NCBI RefSeq assembly: GCF_001952935.1
Contig: NZ_CP018319.1
Location: 671,501-735,500 of the forward strand
Direction: 5' to 3'
Source: Pseudomonas frederiksbergensis
Lineage (GTDB): Bacteria; Pseudomonadota; Gammaproteobacteria; Pseudomonadales; Pseudomonadaceae
Length of the DNA stretch: 64,000 bases
The number at the start of each line of letters is the position of its first letter. Position 1 is the stretch's first letter. The notes below the pieces were generated by a model. The model did no database searches. It was not told the origin of the DNA and saw nothing but the letters and a program-made list of their open reading frames with translations. A program made the translations under genes and the position numbers. Below, one piece after another: positions 1 through 7,449 of this stretch.

Positions 1-85
1 GTGTACTGGGACAGTTGCCACAATAGTCGACCGTACAGTGCAGTGTCAGCAAAAACTGTACTGTTTTTTGGAGTTGACCGGCAGG
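1..85. promoter_or_regulatory. cluster of GTAC-centred half-sites (putative operator)
   Basis: The left edge carries GTACAGT at 33-39 and ACTGTAC at 55-61, a perfect 7-bp inverted repeat with a 15-nt spacer. Further GTACTG copies start at 3 and 58, and ACAGT lies at 11-15. Repeated GTAC-centred half-sites of this kind are common for GntR/MocR-type regulators. No gene starts here inside the window, so any controlled gene would lie to the left. The function is inferred. Confidence 0.3.
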
Positions 86-87
86 CG

Positions 88-122
88 TAAAAAAACCCGG
101 CGCTGACGGGCAGGCCGGGTTT
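88..122 (-). terminator. rho-independent terminator of the lipoprotein operon
   Basis: The inverted repeat ACCCGGC (95-101) / GCCGGGT (114-120) is followed, on the minus strand, by a run of U. It lies just downstream of the stop codon of the OmpA-like lipoprotein gene at 139. Confidence 0.8.
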
Positions 123-138
123 TCCAGTGACGCAGCCC

Positions 139-951
139 TTAACGGGCAGCGCCGAGCTGGCCTTTTTCGTCAGAGAACACAATTTCCACCCGACGGTTCT
201 GTGCACGTCCCCGCTCGGAGGCGTTCACGTCGACTGGATATTCATCACCGTAACCTTCGACCTGAATGCGTTTATCGTCGATACCCAAATCCATCAGCAC
301 GTCTGCCACCGATTGCGCACGGTCACGGGACAGCTTGAGATTTTCCTGCTTGCCGCCGGTGCTGTCGGCATAACCTTCGATGCGCACTACGCGCTTGGGG
401 TTGAGCTGCAGGAACTGCACGATCTTCAACACCACGCGGTTAGCCGAGTTTTTCAACTCCGCTTCGCCCGTGTCGAACAGCACGTCGCCCAAGGTCATCA
501 CCAGGCCGCGATCGGTCTGGGTGGTCGCCAGCGCGACAATCTGTTCTTCGAGCCATTTGCCCTGCTGTTGCACGCTGAGCAGTTTGGATTCGCGCAGGGC
601 CAGCTGCAGACGCTGACGCTCCAGTTCAAGCTTCGCCGCACGTTCTTCGTTGAGCACCTGATTGGTGTGTTCGCGCGCGATTTCGCTATAGCGTTCACTT
701 AGGTAAGCGTAATGCAGCACGTCCGATCCGCTGCCCCAATAGCTGGACAGACGATCGGCACGGGCTAGCGACTCACCGGCGCGAATCACTTCCTTGGGCG
801 CGATTCGCAGCACGTTGGAATCTTCCTTGACCTTCTGGAAGTCAGTACTGGCCTGCTGCAATGCGGCCTCGCTGTGCTGACCGGCACAACCGTAGAGGCT
901 GGCGCAGCCTGCCAGGATCAAACCGCCCAAGGCTTTGGTCTTGAGGCTCAT
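139..951 (-). CDS. OmpA-family lipoprotein with DUF4398 region
   Basis: This 270-aa outer-membrane-type lipoprotein probably links the envelope to peptidoglycan. A signal peptide ends in a lipobox at about residue 22 (LYGC). Next comes a DUF4398-like, charged helical region (about 30-140), then a C-terminal OmpA peptidoglycan-binding domain (about 150-260) with the typical GYADSTG and NRRVEI stretches. Its start ATG overlaps the stop of the upstream DUF4398 gene by 4 bp, so the two are translationally coupled. A strong terminator follows at 88-122. The family is widespread in Pseudomonas, and its precise role is not established. An OmpA-like anchoring function is inferred from the domain. Confidence 0.85.
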   Translation of the reverse strand: MSLKTKALGGLILAGCASLYGCAGQHSEAALQQASTDFQKVKEDSNVLRIAPKEVIRAGESLARADRLSSYWGSGSDVLHYAYLSERYSEIAREHTNQVLNEERAAKLELERQRLQLALRESKLLSVQQQGKWLEEQIVALATTQTDRGLVMTLGDVLFDTGEAELKNSANRVVLKIVQFLQLNPKRVVRIEGYADSTGGKQENLKLSRDRAQSVADVLMDLGIDDKRIQVEGYGDEYPVDVNASERGRAQNRRVEIVFSDEKGQLGAAR

Positions 952-1304
952 TGGGCATCTCCCAGTTGCTTGCGCAGGCGAGTGATGCGGGTGTTGAGCA
1001 CGTTCAACTGTTCCTCGCTCTTGAGGGTCAGAACCCGGGCTTCGGCCAGACGCGCGTCCAGCTCGGCTTGCTCGGCCCGCATGCGCGCGTTCTTGAAGGA
1101 TTGGTCGTTCATGCTGCCCTTGGCGCGGTTGAACTTGTCTTCGGCCAGTTTCATTTCCGGCACGTCGGCGGCGGTGGCGCCCACGGCCTTGGCCTGCTCT
1201 AGTGCCCGTTCGGTCAGGCGCATTTGTTCATTCGGCGCCGGATCGGCTGCACAACCCGCCAGAGCCAGAACGGCCAGGGCAGCGAAAAAAGGTCGGATAC
1301 TCAC
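948..1304 (-). CDS. DUF4398 domain lipoprotein
   Basis: A 118-aa predicted lipoprotein whose signal peptide ends in a clear lipobox (LAGC, cysteine near residue 18). The rest is a charged, alanine- and glutamate-rich helical region typical of DUF4398, with no known catalytic motif. It sits between a solute-binding protein gene (9 bp upstream) and an OmpA-like lipoprotein gene (4-bp ATGA overlap). It resembles the N-terminal half of that downstream protein, so the two probably act together at the outer membrane. The molecular function is unknown. Confidence 0.8.
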   Translation of the reverse strand: MSIRPFFAALAVLALAGCAADPAPNEQMRLTERALEQAKAVGATAADVPEMKLAEDKFNRAKGSMNDQSFKNARMRAEQAELDARLAEARVLTLKSEEQLNVLNTRITRLRKQLGDAQ

Positions 1305-1313
1305 TAAAAATCC

Positions 1314-2150
1314 CTACTGTTTTGGGGTACTGACAGGTGGTTGCTGCGGCTGTGAGAGCTGCGCCTTCCAGCGCTCGATGTTGCGTTGCAGCACGGCTTC
1401 CGTCAGTCCGGACGCGGGCAATTCTGTCATCTTTTTCGCCAGCTGTCCGCGCAACCACGGATCGTTGCAGGCGGAGTTGTGGGAAACCGCGAGGAACAGG
1501 CCGGGTTTGTCGATCGGTTGTGGACGGGCGATCAGGTCGTTGGCCAGATTAAGTGTCTGCGCAGCCGTCAAGCCCGAGTAGCGTCCGGCGAGGACAAATT
1601 CCACCTCACCCAGCAGCAATTTCTGAAAGGCCTGGGTGAGGTTAGGCGTACGTGCGAGGGTCAATTGCTGCTCGGCGAACACGCCAAATGCCGGTGTCAT
1701 ACGAGACTTTTCCGACAATGCGCCGGGATGACCGTGAAGGTCCTGCGCTTCGTTGTAGACCAGCGTCGAGTCTTTGCGGGTCCAGACCAGGTAATCGTTT
1801 TCCAGTAATGGAGGATGAATGTAATCCAGAGTGTCCAGTTCGCTGACCGTCAATGACGCATCCGCCAGCATGTCCATTCGCCCACTGCGCACTTCATCCA
1901 GAGCCTGTGCGCGTTTGCCGGCGTAAAGCAGTTCGACCTTGATCCCCAACTCCCCCGCCACTTGCTGCAACAGATCAGCACTGGCGCCGATCAGGTGCTT
2001 GGGGTTTTGCGGGTCCTGCCACAGGTACGGTGGCGCGTCCGGGCTGCCGGTCACCACCAGGCGCTCGCACTTGCCCGCGGCGACGGACAACGCCGGCAAC
2101 ACCATCAGGCCCAGCAGCAATGACCAGCCGTAAACGCGGCGCAGATCCAT
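1314..2150 (-). CDS. periplasmic solute-binding protein, family 3
   Basis: A 278-aa protein with an N-terminal signal peptide (about residues 1-25, cleavage after VAA) followed by an extracellular solute-binding protein family 3 fold, recognisable from the DAPPYLW and GRMDMLADAS segments. Family-3 proteins bind amino acids or similar small ligands in the periplasm. No ABC permease or ATPase gene is adjacent. Instead the gene leads an operon with two DUF4398 lipoproteins, which suggests a sensory or envelope role rather than simple uptake. The ligand cannot be read from the sequence. Confidence 0.75.
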   Translation of the reverse strand: MDLRRVYGWSLLLGLMVLPALSVAAGKCERLVVTGSPDAPPYLWQDPQNPKHLIGASADLLQQVAGELGIKVELLYAGKRAQALDEVRSGRMDMLADASLTVSELDTLDYIHPPLLENDYLVWTRKDSTLVYNEAQDLHGHPGALSEKSRMTPAFGVFAEQQLTLARTPNLTQAFQKLLLGEVEFVLAGRYSGLTAAQTLNLANDLIARPQPIDKPGLFLAVSHNSACNDPWLRGQLAKKMTELPASGLTEAVLQRNIERWKAQLSQPQQPPVSTPKQ

Positions 2151-2180
2151 GGCAACATTCTCCCACTCAAATCCGGAACA

Positions 2181-2214
2181 AAAAAAAGCCCGACCAAAAG
2201 GTCGGGCTCTTTAT
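2181..2214 (-). terminator. rho-independent terminator after etfBA
   Basis: AGCCCGACC (2187-2195), an AAAA loop and GGTCGGGCT (2200-2208) form a perfect 9-bp stem. On the minus strand a long run of U follows. It lies immediately downstream of etfA and separates etfBA from the solute-binding protein operon. Confidence 0.9.
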
Positions 2215-2230
2215 AAGTCAGGCCGCTGGA

Positions 2231-3160
2231 TTAGACCAGCTTCTCGAACTCAGGGATTGCTTCGAACAGGTCTGCCACCAGGCCGTAATCGGCCACCTGG
2301 AAGATCGGCGCTTCTTCGTCCTTGTTGATCGCAACGATCACTTTGGAGTCTTTCATGCCGGCCAGGTGCTGGATCGCGCCGGAGATACCGACGGCGATGT
2401 ACAGCTGTGGAGCAACGATCTTGCCGGTCTGACCGACCTGCATGTCGTTGGGTACGAAACCTGCGTCGACGGCGGCGCGGGAAGCACCGACGGCAGCGCC
2501 CAGCTTGTCGGCCAGGGCGTACAGATGTTTGAAGTTGTCGCCGTTCTGCATGCCGCGGCCGCCGGAAACGACGATCTTGGCAGCGGTCAGTTCCGGACGA
2601 TCGGACTTGGCCAATTCTTCGCCGACGAAGCTGGAAATACCCGCATCGTGAGCAGCTGCAACGGCTTCAACCGAAGCAGATCCACCTTCAGCAGCAACCG
2701 GGTCGAAACCGGTAGCACGCACGGTGATCACTTTGACCGCAGCGTTCGATTGAACGGTGGCGATGGCGTTACCGGCGTAGATCGGACGCTTGAATGTGTC
2801 AGCGCTTTCGACCGAGATGATCTCGGAGATCTGGTCAACGTCCAGTGCAGCGGCAACGCGCGGCAGGATGTTTTTGCCGTTGGAAGTAGCGGCAGCCAGG
2901 ATGTGGCTGTAGCTCTTACCCAACTCGGCCACCAGCGGCGCGACGTTTTCCGGCAGCTGATGCGCGTAAGCGGCATTGTCAGCTGACAGGACTTTGCTCA
3001 CACCAGCGATTTTCGCCGCTGCTTCAGCCACGGCGCCAGCGCCCTGACCTGCAACCAGAACGTGGATGTCACCACCGATTTTAACGGCGGCAGCGACGGT
3101 GTTCAGCGTGGCCGGGGCCAGCACTTTGTTGTCGTGTTCAGCAATAACCAAGATAGTCAT
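2231..3160 (-). CDS. etfA: electron transfer flavoprotein subunit alpha
   Basis: A 309-aa ETF alpha subunit. With EtfB it carries electrons from acyl-CoA and other flavin dehydrogenases to the ETF-ubiquinone oxidoreductase encoded at 4460. The N-terminal nucleotide-fold domain begins [11 protein letters not shown]. The C-terminal FAD-binding domain contains [17 protein letters not shown] and [12 protein letters not shown], the FAD-contacting signature of the family. Its start codon directly abuts the etfB stop codon, so the pair is one operon with coupled translation. A strong terminator follows. Length and sequence are normal for the family. Confidence 0.97.
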   Translation of the reverse strand: MTILVIAEHDNKVLAPATLNTVAAAVKIGGDIHVLVAGQGAGAVAEAAAKIAGVSKVLSADNAAYAHQLPENVAPLVAELGKSYSHILAAATSNGKNILPRVAAALDVDQISEIISVESADTFKRPIYAGNAIATVQSNAAVKVITVRATGFDPVAAEGGSASVEAVAAAHDAGISSFVGEELAKSDRPELTAAKIVVSGGRGMQNGDNFKHLYALADKLGAAVGASRAAVDAGFVPNDMQVGQTGKIVAPQLYIAVGISGAIQHLAGMKDSKVIVAINKDEEAPIFQVADYGLVADLFEAIPEFEKLV

Positions 3161-3910
3161 TTAGATTACCTTCGCTTCGTTTTTCAGTTTCTCGACCAGT
3201 TCAGCCACCGACTTGACCTTGATACCCGCGCTGCGTGCAGCTGGCGCTTCGACTTTCACGGTCTTGTTGGTGGAGGCGGTGGAAACGCCCAAAGCGTCCG
3301 GAGTCAGCACTTCGAGAGGCTTCTTCTTGGCTTTCATGATGTTTGGCAGGGACGCGTAGCGCGGCTCGTTCAAACGCAGGTCGGTGGTGACGATGGCCGG
3401 CAGTTTCAGGGAAACCGTCTGCGCGCCGCCGTCGACTTCACGAGTCACGGCAACGCTGTCGCCGCTGATTTCGACTTTGGAGGCGAACGTGCCCTGACCG
3501 TAGCCGCTCAATGCCGCGAGCATCTGGCCGGTCTGGTTGTTGTCGCTGTCGATGGCCTGTTTGCCAAGGATCACCAGCTGAGGCTGTTCCTTGTCGACAA
3601 CAGCCTTGAGCAGCTTGGCAACAGCCAGCGAAGTCAGGTCTTCAGCGGATTCGACGAGGATGGCACGGTCGGCACCCAGAGCCAGCGCGGTGCGCAGTTG
3701 CTCTTGAGCGGTGGACGGGCCGATGGAGACGACGACGATTTCAGTCGCAACACCTTTCTCTTTCAGGCGTACGGCTTCTTCCACTGCGATTTCGCAGAAC
3801 GGGTTCATCGACATCTTGACGTTGGCGAGGTCGACGCCGGAATTGTCCGCCTTGACGCGAACCTTGACGTTGTAATCCACAACGCGTTTGACAGCTACAA
3901 GAACCTTCAT
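3161..3910 (-). CDS. etfB: electron transfer flavoprotein subunit beta
   Basis: A 249-aa ETF beta subunit, the AMP-binding partner of EtfA in the soluble heterodimer that serves fatty-acid and amino-acid oxidation. It starts [20 protein letters not shown] and contains the [19 protein letters not shown] segment typical of the family. It is the first gene of the etfBA operon. The 549-bp upstream region also serves the divergent ETF dehydrogenase gene. A plausible minus-strand promoter is TTGACA (4016-4011), 16 nt, TAGAGG (3994-3989). Confidence 0.97.
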   Translation of the reverse strand: MKVLVAVKRVVDYNVKVRVKADNSGVDLANVKMSMNPFCEIAVEEAVRLKEKGVATEIVVVSIGPSTAQEQLRTALALGADRAILVESAEDLTSLAVAKLLKAVVDKEQPQLVILGKQAIDSDNNQTGQMLAALSGYGQGTFASKVEISGDSVAVTREVDGGAQTVSLKLPAIVTTDLRLNEPRYASLPNIMKAKKKPLEVLTPDALGVSTASTNKTVKVEAPAARSAGIKVKSVAELVEKLKNEAKVI

Positions 3911-4288
3911 GGATTCCTCGTTACTCTCCGGTGAAAAGAAAGTCGCCTAGGCGAACCTGGCGGTTTGATGCTCAGCGGCGCAAGGGCACCTCTAAAAACG
4001 CTGGCAAAGGTGTCAAGTGACAAGCGCTCACGATGAAGATGACCGTTCGTCAGTGGTGACTGACGAGTCATTCAATATCGTGGCGTGTAAACTGCGCGCC
4101 GGAACCTGCGCTGCGCATCACCTTGTACTGCCATCGCCCTGTCTTTAGAGGTGCTCTTGAAACCAACAGTCAGCCTACGGCGAGCGCAAAACCGACCGTA
4201 TCTTGACCGGAACGCCTATTCCGGTCAATACGGCAAAATGGCCAGTCATAAGCCGCGTGACTTTGATTTCTCTGGCTTTGAGCCGATT

Positions 4289-4302
4289 CAAACAAACGTT
4301 TG
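4289..4302. promoter_or_regulatory. PsrA-like operator
   Basis: CAAAC, four bases, then GTTTG matches the C/GAAAC-N2-4-GTTTG/C box I recall for PsrA, the long-chain fatty-acid-responsive TetR regulator of Pseudomonas. It ends 2 bp before the -35 element of the promoter for the ETF dehydrogenase gene. This fits the known link of PsrA to beta-oxidation and its electron carriers. PsrA itself is not encoded in the window. Confidence 0.65.
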
Positions 4303-4304
4303 TA

Positions 4305-4333
4305 TTGGACGCTAGGAGTGGTGTAGATATAAT
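4305..4333 (+). promoter_or_regulatory. sigma70 promoter of ETF-ubiquinone oxidoreductase gene
   Basis: TTGGAC (4305-4310), a 17-bp spacer and a perfect TATAAT (4328-4333) form a near-consensus promoter reading rightward. The transcript would begin near 4340 with a stem-loop (4336-4343 pairing with 4351-4358, 7-nt loop) and have a leader of about 120 nt. Confidence 0.75.
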
Positions 4334-4459
4334 GCGCCACCTTAGAGAGAAAGGTGGCTCATCGATTGTCCTCTTCCTGCATTGCGCAGGAATTCATGGA
4401 TGCGACACCAAACCTCCAATTAGAAAAAAAACTGTTGAGCCTTGAGTAGGAGATAACCT

Positions 4460-6124
4460 GTGGAACGCGAATACATGGAATTCGACGTCGTCATCGTCGG
4501 TGCCGGCCCCGCTGGTCTTTCCGCCGCCTGCCGCTTGAAGCAGAAGGCCGCCGAAGCCGGTAAGGAAATCAGCGTCTGCGTGGTCGAAAAAGGCTCCGAA
4601 GTCGGTGCTCACATCCTGTCCGGCGCCGTGTTCGAACCACGCGCCCTGAACGAATTGTTCCCTGACTGGAAAGAACTCGGCGCCCCGCTGAATACGCCAG
4701 TCACCCGCGACGACATCTTCGTTCTCAAGAACGCCGACAGCGCGCAGAAGATTCCTGACCTCTTTGTGCCCAAGACCATGCACAACGAAGGCAACTACAT
4801 CATCTCCCTGGGCAACCTGTGCCGCTGGCTGGCCCAACAGGCCGAGAACCTGGGCGTGGAAATCTACCCAGGCTTCGCCGCCCAGGAAGCACTGTTCGAC
4901 GAGAACGGCGTGGTTCGCGGGATTATCACCGGCGATCTGGGCGTTGACCGCGAAGGCAACCCGAAGGAAGGCCTGTATACCCCGGGCATGGAACTGCGTG
5001 GCAAGTACACGCTGTTCGCCGAAGGTTGCCGCGGCCATATCGGCAAGCAACTGATCAAGCGCTTCAATCTCGACAGCGATGCCGACGCCCAGCACTACGG
5101 CATCGGCCTGAAAGAAATCTGGGAAATCGATCCGGCCAAGCATCAACCAGGCCTGGTGGTGCACACCGCCGGTTGGCCGCTGGACATCATGGGCACCGAG
5201 AACACCGGTGGCTCGTTCCTCTATCACCTGGAAAACAACCAGGTTGTAGTCGGCCTGATCGTCGATCTTTCCTACAGCAACACCTTCCTGTCGCCGTTCG
5301 ACGAGTTCCAGCGCCTCAAACATCACCCGGTGCTCAAGCAGTACCTGGAAGGCGGCAAGCGCATCAGCTACGGCGCTCGCGCCATCTGCAAAGGCGGCCT
5401 GAACTCGCTGCCGAAAATGGTCTTCAAGGGCGGCGCGCTGATTGGTTGCGACCTCGGCACCCTGAACTTCGCCAAGATCAAAGGCAGCCACACCGCGATG
5501 AAGTCCGGCATGCTCGCCGCTGAATCCGTGGCCGAAGCGCTGTTTGCTGAAAAAGACGGCACCGAAGAGCTGACCACCTACGTCGACGCATTCAAGAAGA
5601 GCTGGCTCTACGACGAACTGTTCGCCAGCCGCAACTTCGGCCCGGCGATCCACAAGTTCGGCGCCATCGTCGGCGGCGGTTTCAACTGGCTCGACCAGAA
5701 CATCTTCGGCGGCAAACTGCCGTTCACCTTGCACGACACCAAGCCGGATTACGCTTGCCTCAAGCTGGCGGCGGACTGCAAGAAGATCGACTACCCGAAA
5801 CCGGACGGCAAGATCAGCTTCGACAAACTCAGTTCGGTGTTCATCTCGGGTACCAACCATGAAGAAGAGCAGCCGTGCCACCTGAAGCTGACCGATCCGA
5901 GCATCCCGATCGCCAAGAACCTGCCGCTCTACGATGAGCCTGCCCAGCGTTACTGCCCGGCCGGCGTGTACGAAGTGGTGACCAAGGAAGACGGCGAGAA
6001 GCGCTTCCAGATCAACGCCCAGAACTGTGTTCACTGCAAGACCTGCGACATCAAGGACCCTGCACAGAACATCACCTGGGTCGCACCGGAAGGCTCTGGC
6101 GGCCCGACTTACCCGAACATGTAA
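4460..6124 (+). CDS. electron transfer flavoprotein-ubiquinone oxidoreductase
   Basis: A 554-aa membrane-associated iron-sulfur flavoprotein that passes electrons from EtfAB to ubiquinone. The N-terminal FAD dinucleotide fold is visible as VGAGPAGLSAACRL. The C-terminal 4Fe-4S domain has its ligands in RYCPAGVYEV and CVHCKTCDIKDP. The GTG start at 4460 is chosen because a TAGGAG ribosome site precedes it; an in-frame ATG lies five codons further. The gene is divergent from etfBA, as in other pseudomonads, and is preceded by a strong promoter with a PsrA-like box. Confidence 0.96.
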   Translation: MEREYMEFDVVIVGAGPAGLSAACRLKQKAAEAGKEISVCVVEKGSEVGAHILSGAVFEPRALNELFPDWKELGAPLNTPVTRDDIFVLKNADSAQKIPDLFVPKTMHNEGNYIISLGNLCRWLAQQAENLGVEIYPGFAAQEALFDENGVVRGIITGDLGVDREGNPKEGLYTPGMELRGKYTLFAEGCRGHIGKQLIKRFNLDSDADAQHYGIGLKEIWEIDPAKHQPGLVVHTAGWPLDIMGTENTGGSFLYHLENNQVVVGLIVDLSYSNTFLSPFDEFQRLKHHPVLKQYLEGGKRISYGARAICKGGLNSLPKMVFKGGALIGCDLGTLNFAKIKGSHTAMKSGMLAAESVAEALFAEKDGTEELTTYVDAFKKSWLYDELFASRNFGPAIHKFGAIVGGGFNWLDQNIFGGKLPFTLHDTKPDYACLKLAADCKKIDYPKPDGKISFDKLSSVFISGTNHEEEQPCHLKLTDPSIPIAKNLPLYDEPAQRYCPAGVYEVVTKEDGEKRFQINAQNCVHCKTCDIKDPAQNITWVAPEGSGGPTYPNM

Positions 6125-6142
6125 GTCGAATCGCTGAACATC

Positions 6143-6171
6143 AAGGCTCCCGAAATGGGGGCCTTTTTGTT
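6143..6171 (+). terminator. terminator of ETF dehydrogenase gene
   Basis: AAGGCTCCC, a short loop and GGGGGCCTT followed by TTTTGTT form a stem-loop and T-run 20 bp after the stop codon. Confidence 0.75.
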
Positions 6172-6197
6172 GTCCGCCATTTACCCCACACCACAAT

Positions 6198-6298
6198 CCC
6201 CCTGTAGGAGTGAGCCTGCTCGCGATTGCGGTGAGTCATCCAAAGAAGATGTCGACTGACCCACAGCAATGGCGAGCAGGCTCACTCCTACAGGGGGG
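6198..6298. repeat. REP-like inverted pair (GGAGTGAGCCTGCTCGCGAT family)
   Basis: Two inverted copies of a REP-type unit (starting at 6198 and ending at 6298) can form a long hairpin between convergent genes. The same family recurs in variant form at 17226, 19829, 27462 and 61809. It is typical of extragenic palindromes in the Pseudomonas fluorescens group. Confidence 0.85.
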
Positions 6299-6310
6299 AT
6301 CAACGTCAAC

Positions 6311-7201
6311 TTAAGCCGCGCGCTCATCCCCCGGATTACGCTCGAAGTAGCGCTTGTACTCGCGACTGAACTGCGACGTACTTTGATACCCGACCCGATG
6401 CGCCACCTGCGCCACACCCAGCCCCTCGGATAGCAACAACTGCTGCGCCTTGAGCAAACGTAAACGCTTCAAGTACTGCACCGGCGACAACAATGTGCTG
6501 CGTTTGAAATGCTCGTGAAAGGTCGACGCACTCATGTTCGCGCAACTGGCCAGGGTTTCGACGTTCAGCGGTTCGGTGTAATGCGCATGCAGATGGCTGA
6601 GCGACGCCGCGATCCGGGCGAACTGCCCCTGCTGCTCGACCAGCGCCCGCAGCACATCGGCTTGCGGCCCGCGCAAGGCGACGAACAACAACTCGCGCAA
6701 TCGCGCCTGCCCCATGACCTGGCATTCCAGCGGATCGTGCAGGCAACGCAGCAGTCGTTCAACACAACCACGCATCGCATCGTCGAGTACCGCCGAGGTC
6801 ATGGACTCTGGCGTTTGCGCCGCAATGCTACGCCCCGGCGCCAGCCCCATGGCCAAGACCAACTCACCGAGCAACACCCGGTCAATGGCAATGGAAACAC
6901 CCAGCATCGGTCCATCTGGCGCCGAAAACGTTTCGCACTCAAAAGGTACCGGCAATGCCTGAATCAAATAATGCCCGGCGCCGTATTCCAGCGTCCGCGG
7001 CCCCAGATACGCCAACTTGCTGCCCTGGGCGATGATGACCAGGCTTGGCTCATAAATCTGCGGGCCACGAGCCACATCACAACTGGCGCGCAAAACCTGC
7101 ACCCCCGGCAACGCCGTGGGGGCGAAACCGTCGCGATTGGTCAAAGGCTGAATCAGCGAAACCAGCGTGGCATTGGCATCCAGATGACGGGTCAACAACA
7201 T
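6311..7201 (-). CDS. AraC-family transcriptional regulator
   Basis: A 296-aa regulator with an N-terminal AraC-type ligand-sensing domain (about residues 20-175) and a C-terminal double helix-turn-helix domain (about 195-290). The C-terminal signature appears as STSQFSREYKRYFERNPG. It is divergent from the zinc alcohol dehydrogenase gene at 7392, 190 bp away. That arrangement resembles the E. coli YqhC/YqhD aldehyde-response pair. The inferred role is activation of the dehydrogenase in response to an aldehyde or related toxic compound. The ligand is unknown. Confidence 0.85.
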   Translation of the reverse strand: MLLTRHLDANATLVSLIQPLTNRDGFAPTALPGVQVLRASCDVARGPQIYEPSLVIIAQGSKLAYLGPRTLEYGAGHYLIQALPVPFECETFSAPDGPMLGVSIAIDRVLLGELVLAMGLAPGRSIAAQTPESMTSAVLDDAMRGCVERLLRCLHDPLECQVMGQARLRELLFVALRGPQADVLRALVEQQGQFARIAASLSHLHAHYTEPLNVETLASCANMSASTFHEHFKRSTLLSPVQYLKRLRLLKAQQLLLSEGLGVAQVAHRVGYQSTSQFSREYKRYFERNPGDERAA

Positions 7202-7302
7202 GAGAGCTCTTCACAAAAAAGTCGCGAAAACAGGGATGAAAGCATCATCGCAGGTCTGATGGCCAATGCGACCCGTCGAAGGCTGATGCCGGAGGATTAG
7301 GC

Positions 7303-7449
7303 ATGACACCCGGAGGAATCGCCATGGCCGGTGGCCGGTGCGGCGCCCAAAATGCGCCACCTCACCCGTCACAGCTTTTGCGAGGTTCATCATGTACACC
7401 GCCATCGGATACGCCGCCCAGTCGGCCACCACTCCCCTCGCCCCCATGA
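7303..7449 (+). CDS. putative 48-aa leader ORF overlapping the alcohol dehydrogenase start
   Basis: An ATG at 7303 preceded by GGAGG at 7-nt spacing opens a 48-codon frame. A second ATG at 7324 in the same frame has its own GGAGG at the same spacing. The frame ends at TGA 7447-7449, 58 nt inside the dehydrogenase gene. The peptide is proline-rich and resembles nothing known to me. Translation here could be coupled to the downstream gene, or the two sites may be chance. Confidence 0.3.
   Translation: MTPGGIAMAGGRCGAQNAPPHPSQLLRGSSCTPPSDTPPSRPPLPSPP

Larger units (their letters stand above)
3911..4459. promoter_or_regulatory. divergent control region of etfBA and ETF dehydrogenase
   Basis: This 549-bp non-coding stretch holds the control signals of both flanking genes. 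It contains a 16-bp inverted repeat with one mismatch in far-apart copies (3981-3996 and 4144-4159). A local 7-bp palindrome lies at 4048-4054/4059-4065. A PsrA-like box, a consensus promoter and a 5' stem-loop lie at 4289-4358. No credible gene was seen in it. Confidence 0.7.

Noticed and set aside
4203..4445. An 80-codon frame upstream of the ETF dehydrogenase gene
   Set aside because: It runs through the operator, promoter and 5' hairpin and has no ribosome site, so it is not a likely gene.
4394..6196. A 600-codon frame antisense to the ETF dehydrogenase gene
   Set aside because: It is a shadow of a strongly conserved gene, without a family match or ribosome site.
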